DNA of 64,000 nt from JAEUJZ01 sp964460115 (GTDB lineage: Bacteria; Myxococcota_A; Polyangia; Palsa-1104; JAEUJZ01): positions 11,735-75,734 of the forward strand of contig CAYWPR010000023.1 of the NCBI GenBank assembly GCA_964460115.1, written 5' to 3'. The translations under genes and the position numbers were made by a program. Shown piece after piece: positions 38,209 to 45,969 of the stretch; position 1 is the stretch's first letter, and each line of letters starts with the position of its first letter. The notes under the pieces are model-generated. The model was given only the letters and a program-made list of their open reading frames with translations, ran no database searches and had not been told where the DNA came from.

Positions 38209-39197
38209 AGGCCCTCGAGCTTTGCGACGAGCTCGGGGGAAAATGTGCCTGGGGTGAGACGCTGGCGAACCTGCTTGTAGATGCCATCCCATTTGGCTTT
38301 CTCGGAGGCCGAAAGGGGGATGACGGTCATCTTGCCCTTCATACGTCCGAAGGCCGCCGCGTCTTCGTTGCGAATACGGCTCGTCAGCGCGCTTGCCGCG
38401 ACCTTGCCCGTGTCGAGTACGATCTGACGGAGATCTTCAGGCAGGGCGTCGCAGCGCTTGCTTGAGAAGACGAGGGCTCCTATGGAAAAGCCGATGGAGT
38501 CGCTGACGATGTGATCGAGCTTCGAGGCCCACTGAAGCTGCTCGGCGGCGAGGGCTGGAGCGCTGACGATGTTGATGGCACCGGTGTTGAGATTCGGAAG
38601 CACCTCCGGAATGTTCAGCGGCACGGGTGTGACACCGCCGATGATCTGATAAAACACCGGCTCGATGGCGTCGTCGCGCCACATATAGGGCTTCTTTCCG
38701 CTTAGCTCCTCTGGCGTCCGCACCGCGAAGCCCTTTGACATCCGGTACACCATCCCCACATCCCCCCAACCAACAAGCCGAAAACCCGCGTCGGAGGCAC
38801 CCTTTTCGAACTCGGCCTTCATGGCGTTGCGCGCAGAGTCGAGCTTGCTCCAGCTCGAAAAAAGGCCGGGCAACTGGAGCGCGAGAATGGGCTTGTAGAT
38901 CTTGCTAAGGCCCACGGCCGTGACAGCAGCACCGTCGAGCTGGCCAGCTTTCAGCTTGGCAACCATCGCGGCCTCGTCTCCTTGCTGGCCGCTATAGAAG
39001 AACTGAAGCTCGAGCCGGCCGCCGCTTTTCTCCTTCACAGCCTTCTCCCAGACTGTGAAGACCTGCCCCCACGGGCTCGACTTGGGAGCGAGCGTTCCCA
39101 CCTTGAGAACCTCCGCGGCGCTCGTTCCCTGCGACAGCCCCACTGCGGAAAAGACCGTAAGGACAAAAACGAACCGAACCATTGCGTTGCGCATCAT
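38199..39197 (-). CDS. Orphan TRAP transporter substrate-binding protein (DctP family)
   Basis: The protein is 332 aa. A clear AGGAGG site lies 8 nt before the ATG at 39197. The signal peptide (MVRFVFVLTVFSAVGLSQGTSA) is followed by a DctP-type periplasmic solute-binding fold: VGTLAPKSSPWGQVFTVWEK, SGGRLELQFFYSGQQGDE, VYRMSKGFAVRTPEELSG, and the ligand-arginine region YMWRDDAIEPVFY followed by GGVTPVPLNIPEVLPNL. It should bind an organic acid or similar solute. No DctQ or DctM membrane subunit is encoded nearby. Codon use (mostly AAG for Lys, GAG for Glu) looks different by eye from the flanking genes, hinting at transfer. Confidence 0.9.
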   Translation of the reverse strand: MMRNAMVRFVFVLTVFSAVGLSQGTSAAEVLKVGTLAPKSSPWGQVFTVWEKAVKEKSGGRLELQFFYSGQQGDEAAMVAKLKAGQLDGAAVTAVGLSKIYKPILALQLPGLFSSWSKLDSARNAMKAEFEKGASDAGFRLVGWGDVGMVYRMSKGFAVRTPEELSGKKPYMWRDDAIEPVFYQIIGGVTPVPLNIPEVLPNLNTGAINIVSAPALAAEQLQWASKLDHIVSDSIGFSIGALVFSSKRCDALPEDLRQIVLDTGKVAASALTSRIRNEDAAAFGRMKGKMTVIPLSASEKAKWDGIYKQVRQRLTPGTFSPELVAKLEGLAK

Positions 39198-39267
39198 GCC
39201 AAAAAGCCTCCTAAGCGTTCACTATCCTCCGGCTTAAAGCTATGCGCAACAATCGCGAGGCGATGTA

Positions 39268-40503
39268 TCAATGGATTTGCTGCTGGATGTAGTTCTTTAC
39301 GGTCTTGTCAGCCGTCAGCTCTGCGATGCGCAAAAGCTTTGGTTCGGCAAAGCGTCCGAGTTCGAGAAGCGCTTTTTGCGGCTTATTTCCAATCGTGGCG
39401 GACTGTACTGCGGAAAGCAGAGTTTCCTCTTCAAGCTGGGTCAACACTTCGACGCGCCCGACCAGCGTTCGAACCACCGCATCCGGCTGCGGAGAGATGC
39501 GCAGGGGGAGTAGCTCGTCGGTCTCGGCCCGCGGCAAAATGTAAAGAACGCGCAAGCCTTCGGTGTGAAAGTAGCTGAGCCTCCAGGTATTTACCATGGC
39601 GCGCGCCTCATCCGGGTAAAGTCCCGAACGCTCAAGCGCTGCGACCAGTTCCGGACCTACGCTGCGTTCGAAATCACTCAGGCTTTGCACGGGGCTAAGC
39701 GCATTCAAAAGAGGGCCTAGATCAAAGGTCAGGGTCTGATTTTGCTCTAGCGCTCCCAGTACTTTGAAGCTTCCTTTGCCATCGCGAATGTTCACGGCCA
39801 AAAGATAGGGAATGCCCCGCCCGCGGGTATCGCGCAAGGACAGCTTGCGGGAATCCGATGTGATTTTTAACGAAGTGCGAAAATCGCCGAGCCCTCGATA
39901 GAAGATGAACTTTTCCGTCTCGCCAAGGGAGCGGACTAGGTTTGCTCGTGTCTCGCGCGCCGGCGCATAAACGTTTCCAGAGGAAACGGCCGGCACGGCG
40001 GCTTTCTGCGTCAGAATCTCAAGTCCGAAATAGCGCAGACTGCCATTGCTTAGGCGAAATGCCTGGCCCAGGTTTGGAGACAGGGATGACGCCTGCGGAT
40101 AGTACTGCGAGATGACTCCTTGCGGAAAATCAACGGTGACATCGACTTGCCGCGGCGTCTGACTGTAGAAGTATAGAACCGGGGTCTCCATCTTCTGAGT
40201 AACGCGCAGTGGCTGATTTCCTTGGGCATCCAGACAAGCGCCCTTGCTGCAAAAATCGCAGCGACGCGTGCAGCGATAGCCAGTGGCAAATTCCTCCTGA
40301 GGCTTGGCCTGTTCGATTTGTGGATCGCCGTTGTGTATAAAAGATGGCAGCGCTTCTTCCTCTTTCTGAAGCCCGGGCAGTGCTTCGCCGTTCGATCCTT
40401 GCACAGAGGTAAATGTTCCCCATTCATGGGCGACAAACTCTGCGCGGCTAGGTTGTGGGAGCAGACTTATGAATAAGGCTGCGGTCAGAAATTCTATTTT
40501 CAT
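39268..40503 (-). CDS. Exported protein of unknown function with EWGTFT and Cys4 motifs
   Basis: The protein is 411 aa, with a GGAGG site 7 nt before the ATG. The signal peptide is MKIEFLTAALFISLLPQPSRA. The mature N-terminus has HEWGTFTSVQG (about 26-36), a motif I have seen in uncharacterised exported proteins of Planctomycetes and Myxococcota. A Cys4 cluster follows at 78, 82, 85 and 90 (spacing 3, 2, 4), which could bind a metal or form disulfides. The rest is mainly beta-rich with a helical C-terminal 80 residues. The 562-bp region upstream contains a palindrome near its probable promoter. Function unknown. Confidence 0.75.
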   Translation of the reverse strand: MKIEFLTAALFISLLPQPSRAEFVAHEWGTFTSVQGSNGEALPGLQKEEEALPSFIHNGDPQIEQAKPQEEFATGYRCTRRCDFCSKGACLDAQGNQPLRVTQKMETPVLYFYSQTPRQVDVTVDFPQGVISQYYPQASSLSPNLGQAFRLSNGSLRYFGLEILTQKAAVPAVSSGNVYAPARETRANLVRSLGETEKFIFYRGLGDFRTSLKITSDSRKLSLRDTRGRGIPYLLAVNIRDGKGSFKVLGALEQNQTLTFDLGPLLNALSPVQSLSDFERSVGPELVAALERSGLYPDEARAMVNTWRLSYFHTEGLRVLYILPRAETDELLPLRISPQPDAVVRTLVGRVEVLTQLEEETLLSAVQSATIGNKPQKALLELGRFAEPKLLRIAELTADKTVKNYIQQQIH

Positions 40504-41065
40504 CAGGGACCTCCTTGGGAATTCCAGAGGTAACTGATTGGATCGTTCAAAAAAATTGAATAAATGGAAACATTGGTTAACTCCTAGTTAATGAATATTC
40601 ACGACAAGTGGTCTCAAAACCCATAGCGAGCAGGCCAGATACGATTGGCCGCGAGGGCGCCCGCCCGGAGCGTACCGTACGCGAGGACGGACGACTTCGT
40701 GCCCAATCGTATCTTGGACGTGCAGTAGGGTTACAAGACCGCTTGTAGCGCATCCATATTCATGGGCCAGATTGCCGTAACAATACATGCCCTTGCGAAC
40801 GTCAGCAGGGATCTTCGGACGACAAATCAGTGCACTTTACCGAGATGGCCCCAAAGCTTTTTCGAATATCTGCGCCCGTAATTTTCAAAGATGAAACGCT
40901 TGCTTAGAGGGTAGATTAAGAATCGTTGCACGATCCCTGGCGATTGCTGTTACGGTGAAACCACGGAAGTCCCCAGCAAGCAACTGGTGTTTGGGTAGCG
41001 TTTCCCGCAGCTTCCGTTGTTTAGAATTTTTTCTGCAAGAACGTCCGATTCAAAGTGAGGTAGTC
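40504..41065. other. 562-bp gene-free region with palindromes
   Basis: No gene is seen here on either strand. A 15-bp palindrome, TTAACT-CCT-AGTTAA, lies at 40577-40591, about 75 bp before the start of the exported-protein gene, and may be an operator. A 141-bp imperfect inverted repeat occupies 40605-40745 and is listed separately. The remaining sequence to 41065 is AT-richer and holds the 5' region of the metalloprotease-like gene; no promoter was confidently placed. Confidence 0.55.
40605..40745. repeat. 141-bp imperfect inverted repeat, REP-like palindromic element
   Basis: The left arm starts CAAGTGGTCT at 40605 and ends AGATACGATTGG; the right arm begins CCAATCGTATCT and ends AGACCGCTTG at 40745. 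Together they form about 40 bp of imperfect stem. The middle contains two perfect smaller palindromes: GGGCGCCC (40655-40662) and GCGTAC-C-GTACGC (40670-40682). The layout (nested palindromes between convergent arms in a gene-free spot) resembles REP/BIME-type elements or a structured RNA. No second copy was noticed in the window. Confidence 0.55.
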
Positions 41066-42688
41066 ATGTCTCAAGATATGAACGAAACAGAGTGCGCCAA
41101 TGCGAATGAAGAAGTCTTTGTCTCTGCGGATGACGCTCCTGAAGAAGGCATTGCTTCCGAAGATCACGCGACTTTATCTTCCGAAGATGAACATCACGAT
41201 CCTTATGACTTCGACGAGATTGAACAGGTCGAGCAGGAATTCGAAGCCGCACCTCCTGAGAATAACGAGCAAGCTGAACAGGTAGAATCTGATGCCCAAG
41301 CAGAACAGAATCTGCAAGCAGAGCAGCAGGCGCAAGCAGAGCACGATGCGCAGGCGGAACAGCACGCTCAGGCAGAGCGCGATGCGCAGGCAGAACAGCA
41401 GGCGCAGGCGGAACAGCACGCTCAGGCAGAGCGCGATGCGCAGGCAGAACAGCAGGCGCAGGCGGAGCATGCTGCGCAGGCGGAACAGCAGGCGCAAGCG
41501 GAGCATGCTGCGCAAGCGGAACAAGCCGCGCAAGCGGAACAAGTTTCCCAATCCGAACATGCAGTCGCAAATGAGCAGGTCGCAGCGGAACAAGCAGTAC
41601 AGACGGAGCAAGTTGCCCCAATTCCAGTCCCTGTTCCAGTCCCTGTTCCAGTTGAGCAAGCCGCGCCGAGCATTCCGGTTGAACCACCGGCGCAGGCTGT
41701 GCAAGCGGCGCCTCCGGAATCACCCTCAGACACGGCAGCCGAGTCGGATTATGTATTTAATTATGTATTCTCCGGAGATCCAAATACAGCCGCCCTGTAT
41801 CCTTGGGCCAAAGAGTTCCTCGGCAAATTTGGCGACAACTTTGACTTCTTGTACTTCCTAATTGATAAGTCTGTGATAAAGGTTGGCGCGCAATTCTTCA
41901 CGGTCAGCCATCCGAAGCTCCCTCAGATTGGACACCGGATTCACTTCAACGACACCGCCAGATGGGGTAGCGCGGGCAAGCTCAAAGGCGTCATCATGAT
42001 GCCCCTTGCGCATGGCTTTGGACCAACTTTACATGAGACGCTGCATTACTGGTCGATGCACCTCAATCAGTCACTCGGATTCGGGGTTGAGACTCCGAAG
42101 AATCCACCCGCACGCGGTCCGCACTGGGGTCATTCCAGCGTCAATGGCTCACACGGTGGATTTGATAAAAATACTTTATCCTATCGTGGCGCTACGCCAC
42201 CGCAACGCGACCCAAGAACCTGGCCCAAAAACAGCGATGGAGTGGTTCCAGTGGAAGTCGGTATGTTCGATCCAGGAGCTAGCAATGACTCGACCGGCTA
42301 CGCCCCACTCGAACTGTACTTAATGGGACTCATGTCGGCGTCTGAAATCAAGGAATCGTTTCTGGTGATGGACAAACCCATGAACGGCAAGGTCGTCGGC
42401 AAGGGCAAAGACGCGCGCATACACGTGGATGTCGCCGGATTTCGCGAAGTAACCATGCAAAACATCATTGAGGCCCAAGGCGGAGAACGCCCTCGCGCCG
42501 AGCAGACTAGCTTCCGCGGCGCGTTCATTCTTGTCACCAAGGATTCGGCCACCAAAGCGGAGCTCAAAACCGCGGAAACCTGGGCGAAAGTTTTCGGAGA
42601 TGTCGAGCCAAACCGCTCGAAATTGAAGGTACTGTCGTTTCGAGCGGCCACCCAGGGTCGCGCCACCATGAACGTCCGCCTCAAATAA
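41066..42688 (+). CDS. Putative zinc metalloprotease-like protein with long AQAEx repeat tract
   Basis: The protein is 540 aa; the ATG at 41066 has a GTGAGG site upstream. An acidic N-terminus (1-70) leads to about 110 residues of Ala/Gln/Glu repeats (AEQHAQAERDAQAEQQAQ), likely a single long helix or coiled coil, and then a Pro/Val run. The C-terminal 300 residues hold the motif LHETLHYW (H323, E324, H327) of an HExxH zinc site, then HWGHSS and LELYLMG, where Glu416 could be the third ligand. No signal peptide is seen. A hydrolase on protein or cell-wall substrate is inferred; catalysis is unproven. Confidence 0.75.
   Translation: MSQDMNETECANANEEVFVSADDAPEEGIASEDHATLSSEDEHHDPYDFDEIEQVEQEFEAAPPENNEQAEQVESDAQAEQNLQAEQQAQAEHDAQAEQHAQAERDAQAEQQAQAEQHAQAERDAQAEQQAQAEHAAQAEQQAQAEHAAQAEQAAQAEQVSQSEHAVANEQVAAEQAVQTEQVAPIPVPVPVPVPVEQAAPSIPVEPPAQAVQAAPPESPSDTAAESDYVFNYVFSGDPNTAALYPWAKEFLGKFGDNFDFLYFLIDKSVIKVGAQFFTVSHPKLPQIGHRIHFNDTARWGSAGKLKGVIMMPLAHGFGPTLHETLHYWSMHLNQSLGFGVETPKNPPARGPHWGHSSVNGSHGGFDKNTLSYRGATPPQRDPRTWPKNSDGVVPVEVGMFDPGASNDSTGYAPLELYLMGLMSASEIKESFLVMDKPMNGKVVGKGKDARIHVDVAGFREVTMQNIIEAQGGERPRAEQTSFRGAFILVTKDSATKAELKTAETWAKVFGDVEPNRSKLKVLSFRAATQGRATMNVRLK
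41357..41464 (+). repeat. 54-bp exact tandem repeat (two copies) within the AQAEx tract
   Basis: Two consecutive 54-bp units, each starting GAACAGCACGCTCAGGCAG, are identical at the DNA level and encode AEQHAQAERDAQAEQQAQ twice. They lie within a longer run of shorter imperfect AQAEx repeats (roughly 41280-41560). Exact DNA identity points to recent slippage or unequal recombination and so to copy-number variation. Confidence 0.8.
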
Positions 42689-42708
42689 ATTCCCTGCAAC
42701 TTTCCAAC

Positions 42709-42749
42709 GGCGAAAACCGCGCGCTTTTTGCATCTGGCGCGGTTTCGCC
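42709..42749. terminator. Strong hairpin after the metalloprotease-like gene
   Basis: The arms GGCGAAAACCGCGC and GCGCGGTTTCGCC pair nearly perfectly around a 14-nt loop, starting 21 bp after the stop codon at 42688. Its GC-rich stem and position make it a likely transcription terminator, although no U-tract follows. Confidence 0.55.
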
Positions 42750-42828
42750 GCGTTGCGGCGCTGCCCCCTACCCTGGTTCAGGCGATAATGGGTATCCGGC
42801 TTTTGGCAGGTTCGTATACCATGGGTAG

Positions 42829-43866
42829 GTGGCGACGTTTGTTTGCATTGACGATATTTTTCTGCGGCACACCCCTCCCGGCGAGCATCCCGAGCGCCCG
42901 GAGCGGCTGATCGCGATTGCGCGCGCGCTTGAGGCCTCTACACTTCGCGATCGCGTTTCACGCATTGCCCCCCGGCCCGCGACGACCGAGGAGCTTCTGC
43001 GGGTACACAGCGCCGATTATCTGCACGAACTAGAGCGGCGCATGGGCCCCTACGCCGCCGAGGCGCGCGGCTGGATCGATCCCGATACCTACTATGGCCC
43101 CGGCAGTTATGAGGCGGCGCTACATGCCGCCGGCGCGACTGTGGATGTCACCATGCAGGTTCTGGCCAGTCAGCGCGACAATGGCTTTGCGCTGGTGCGT
43201 CCGCCGGGACATCACGCCAGCCGCGGCCGAGCAATGGGCTTTTGCTTTCTAAACAACATCGCGATCGCAGCGATGGCCGCCAAAGCCGCCGGCGCGCGCG
43301 TGGCCATTGTCGATATAGACGTGCACCACGGCAACGGTACCGAGGATATATTTCTTAGCGATTCCGGCCTTTTGTTCATCAGCACGCACCAATATCCGTT
43401 TTATCCAGGCACTGGCGCGGCCGCGGTCGTCGGCAATGGGCAAGCTGCCGGCTCGACCATCAACATTCCCTTGCCGCAAGGTTCTGGCGGGCCCGAATAT
43501 CGCCTGGCTTTTCAAAAAGTTGTGCTGCCGGCGCTGCGCCGCTACACCCCGGACCTGATTCTGGTTTCCGCCGGATTTGACACCCATGCGCGCGATCCGC
43601 TGGCCGGAATGTCGCTTTTGGAAAACGACTATGTAGATCTCATGCAAATGCTGCTTTATACGCAGCCGCGCCTGGCCCTTGTCCTAGAAGGTGGATACAA
43701 CCTGGAGGCGCTTTCGCAAAGCGTCCTAGCGGTGTTAGAGCTTCTAGTCAGCGGCAGCGTGGCAACACCGGAAAACCGCAGCCATTTCGCCGAGAACGCC
43801 GCCCGCGGCCTGCTTGATGAAGCCCGGCTCAGCATCGCCGACGTACAGCGCATCCATCACTTATAG
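42829..43866 (+). CDS. Histone deacetylase-like amidohydrolase (acetylpolyamine amidohydrolase type)
   Basis: The protein is 345 aa with a GTG start. It shows the zinc-dependent arginase/deacetylase fold motifs: HPERPERLIAI, the His pair in VRPPGHHASRG, GFCFLNNIAIAA, the metal ligands in VAIVDIDVHHGNGTEDIF, the ligand Asp in LILVSAGFDTHARDPLAG, and LVLEGGYNLEAL. Such enzymes remove acetyl groups from polyamines or other small molecules and possibly proteins; the substrate is not evident. It is complete and cytoplasmic. A hairpin lies 72 bp after it. Confidence 0.95.
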   Translation: MATFVCIDDIFLRHTPPGEHPERPERLIAIARALEASTLRDRVSRIAPRPATTEELLRVHSADYLHELERRMGPYAAEARGWIDPDTYYGPGSYEAALHAAGATVDVTMQVLASQRDNGFALVRPPGHHASRGRAMGFCFLNNIAIAAMAAKAAGARVAIVDIDVHHGNGTEDIFLSDSGLLFISTHQYPFYPGTGAAAVVGNGQAAGSTINIPLPQGSGGPEYRLAFQKVVLPALRRYTPDLILVSAGFDTHARDPLAGMSLLENDYVDLMQMLLYTQPRLALVLEGGYNLEALSQSVLAVLELLVSGSVATPENRSHFAENAARGLLDEARLSIADVQRIHHL

Positions 43867-44196
43867 GCTTCCGCGCGATTGGCGCAATTTGGCCCGCGGC
43901 CAAAACATCCGTAAGAAAATCTCAAAAATCTTAAGCGCTTGCGCGAACGATCGACGCTTTTGCCAAAGACCGATCGCTTTGCGCAAGCCATCACAGACAA
44001 CGCCGCAGGCCGTAAGTTTCATATTCCTTTTTTGAAACCTGAATGGCATTCCGCTGTCCTAGTTCATGCAGCGGTGAAATGGGGCCTTCGGCCTTCGGTC
44101 CGCGAAATTGTGCGGCAGCGCAAAGTCCGACGCCCCACCTGGCTGCAGCCGACAGTCGATTCTGTTTGGCGCATTTGAGCATAAATGGAGGAAGTT
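43867..44196. other. 330-bp gene-free region with a 50-nt hairpin
   Basis: No gene is seen. At 43938-43987 the arms CTTGCGCGAACGATCG and CGATCGCTTTGCGCAAG form a 50-nt hairpin with a small internal bulge, downstream of the deacetylase gene; it may end that transcript. The region to 44196 must contain the promoter for the AgmX-type gene, but no -35/-10 pair is convincing. Confidence 0.5.
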
Positions 44197-45948
44197 ATGA
44201 GCGCAGCAAATATGAATAGCGGAATGACGCTACTGACCGACGCACAGGTACCGCAGCAAGTGGCGCAGCAAGTGGAAAGCGCCGACGGAGCACGGGCCAT
44301 TGAAGTGGCGGCATTGTTCGATGACGCAGTGCTCGAAGTACGACATTTTCACAACCCGGCAGGCGGAAGGCTTGGCCGATTTACCAAAGCACTTTTGGGA
44401 ACCGCAGGCGCAGCACTTTTGGGAACGGGCGCGCTGTTTGCGCAAAGTTATGCGCAGGTCGTCGCCGAAAAAGCCCAAGCCGAGGCAGGACGACCGGTTC
44501 GCGCCAAGAATTTTGGACATGCTCGAGACGGCGCCGCAGCCGGACTGCTATTTTACGGAATCGGCGGCCTATTGTACGGACTGTATCGGGCCAAAGAAGA
44601 GCGCCAAGAAAATGAATTCAGCATCGGCTCGGCCACAGGAACGACTTTCAAGCTGAGCGGCGATGGGCTGCCGGCGGCGCGTTTTCCGCTGGTCCGTTCG
44701 AACGGCACGGATTACGAATTCTTGTTTACCGAATCGATGACGGGCGCGCTGAGCTTGCATGGACAAGTGACAACGCTGGCAGATTTAAAAACCCAGGCCG
44801 AGCCGGCCCTTGGCATTCCCGGGGCCCATTCGCTAGCGATTCCCGACGGCGGACGTCTGGCGCTAAAGTATCAGAATTGCGAGTTTCTGATTCGCTCGGT
44901 TCCGCGTCCGCGCCACTATCCGGTGCCGCTGCAGGTAGACTGGCGGGCGCAATCCTATACCGGCGCGGTGCTGGCTGGGGCCGCCAGCTTGCTCGGTCTT
45001 ATGTTTGCGATGCCGCCGGATCCGCGTTCGCTGGCCTTGGACAGTTTCAGCAACGAGCAACTCGTGCGCTATCTGGTCAAGGCCCCGGAGGTCAAAGAAG
45101 AAACGGCGCCCTGGCTGCAAAGCCAAAAGCAGGAAGCGGCCAGCAGCAGCGGTCGCGCCGCCAAGGAAAAAAGCGGTCAAATGGGCAAGCCTGAGGCGCT
45201 GCGCCGCACTGATGCGCGCTCTTCCTTTGCCGGACCGAAGAACAATCCGGATCCGAAGTTGGCGCAAAAAGCGGCTGCGGAAGCGGCGAAAAATGTTGGC
45301 GTCCTCGGCATTTTGCATTCCGGAAATGTCGCCGGATTGACCGCGCTCCTTGGCGACAAATCTGCGCTGGGCAACGAAGCGGAAAATGCGCTGGGCAACA
45401 TAAACGGACTTCATGTAGGAGATGGGTATGGGCACAACGGTTTGGGCCTTATCGGATACGGCCCGGGTGGTGATGGCCCTGGCGACAACACCATCGGCCT
45501 GAATCTGACCGGAACCTGTTTGCCGGGCACGCTTTGCAGCAATGGCAACCGCAACGGCACCTACGGCAGCAGGCCCCCCGCTGCCAAGCTGACTTGCAAA
45601 AACTGCGGCAAGGCACCGCCGGCGTGGCATCTGGATCCGCCCACGGTCGTTGGATACGACAAAGATTTGATTCGCCGCGTCGTCCGGCAGCACATGAATG
45701 AAGTGAAGTTCTGCTATGAAAAGGAACTGCAGCATGACAATGGACTGAGCGGCCGCGTGGTGGTGAAGTTCTCAATTGGCGGAATGGGCGGCGTGACCAC
45801 GAGCTTTGTGGAAGCAAGCACCCTGCCCCGCGGTCAAACCGATCAGTGTATCGCCAATGCGGTGCGCCGCTGGCAGTTTCCTAAGCCGCAGCAAAATGGA
45901 CTCGTCGTAGTGAGCTATCCCTTCGTCCTCAAGACTGCCGCGGAATAA
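44197..45948 (+). CDS. AgmX/PglI C-terminal-domain protein
   Basis: The protein is 583 aa; the ATG at 44197 is 5 nt after GGAGG and is preferred to an ATG four codons upstream. The first 270 residues contain two or three hydrophobic segments (KALLGTAGAALLGTG, AGLLFYGIGGLLYGLY, SYTGAVLAGAASLLGLM) and a beta-rich domain. A Lys/Ala/Gln-rich and then Gly/Asn-rich linker follows. The last 110 residues are the AgmX/PglI C-terminal domain (IRRVVRQHMNEVKFCYEKEL, LSGRVVVKFSIGGMGGV, CIANAVRRWQFPKPQ), a TonB-like fold common in Myxococcota and named after an adventurous-gliding protein. It should span the periplasm to bind an outer-membrane or peptidoglycan partner. Confidence 0.87.
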   Translation: MSAANMNSGMTLLTDAQVPQQVAQQVESADGARAIEVAALFDDAVLEVRHFHNPAGGRLGRFTKALLGTAGAALLGTGALFAQSYAQVVAEKAQAEAGRPVRAKNFGHARDGAAAGLLFYGIGGLLYGLYRAKEERQENEFSIGSATGTTFKLSGDGLPAARFPLVRSNGTDYEFLFTESMTGALSLHGQVTTLADLKTQAEPALGIPGAHSLAIPDGGRLALKYQNCEFLIRSVPRPRHYPVPLQVDWRAQSYTGAVLAGAASLLGLMFAMPPDPRSLALDSFSNEQLVRYLVKAPEVKEETAPWLQSQKQEAASSSGRAAKEKSGQMGKPEALRRTDARSSFAGPKNNPDPKLAQKAAAEAAKNVGVLGILHSGNVAGLTALLGDKSALGNEAENALGNINGLHVGDGYGHNGLGLIGYGPGGDGPGDNTIGLNLTGTCLPGTLCSNGNRNGTYGSRPPAAKLTCKNCGKAPPAWHLDPPTVVGYDKDLIRRVVRQHMNEVKFCYEKELQHDNGLSGRVVVKFSIGGMGGVTTSFVEASTLPRGQTDQCIANAVRRWQFPKPQQNGLVVVSYPFVLKTAAE

Positions 45949-45969
45949 ACGCCCCGCTTTGTTCACACC

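Noticed and set aside
40588..40788. 66-codon open frame across the palindromic element
   Set aside because: It follows the inverted repeat and has no ribosome-binding site; it is a by-product of the palindrome.
41064..41723. 219-codon open frame antisense to the AQAEx repeats
   Set aside because: Its Leu/Arg/Pro repeats simply mirror the sense-strand repeat codons; other antisense and shifted frames there show the same.
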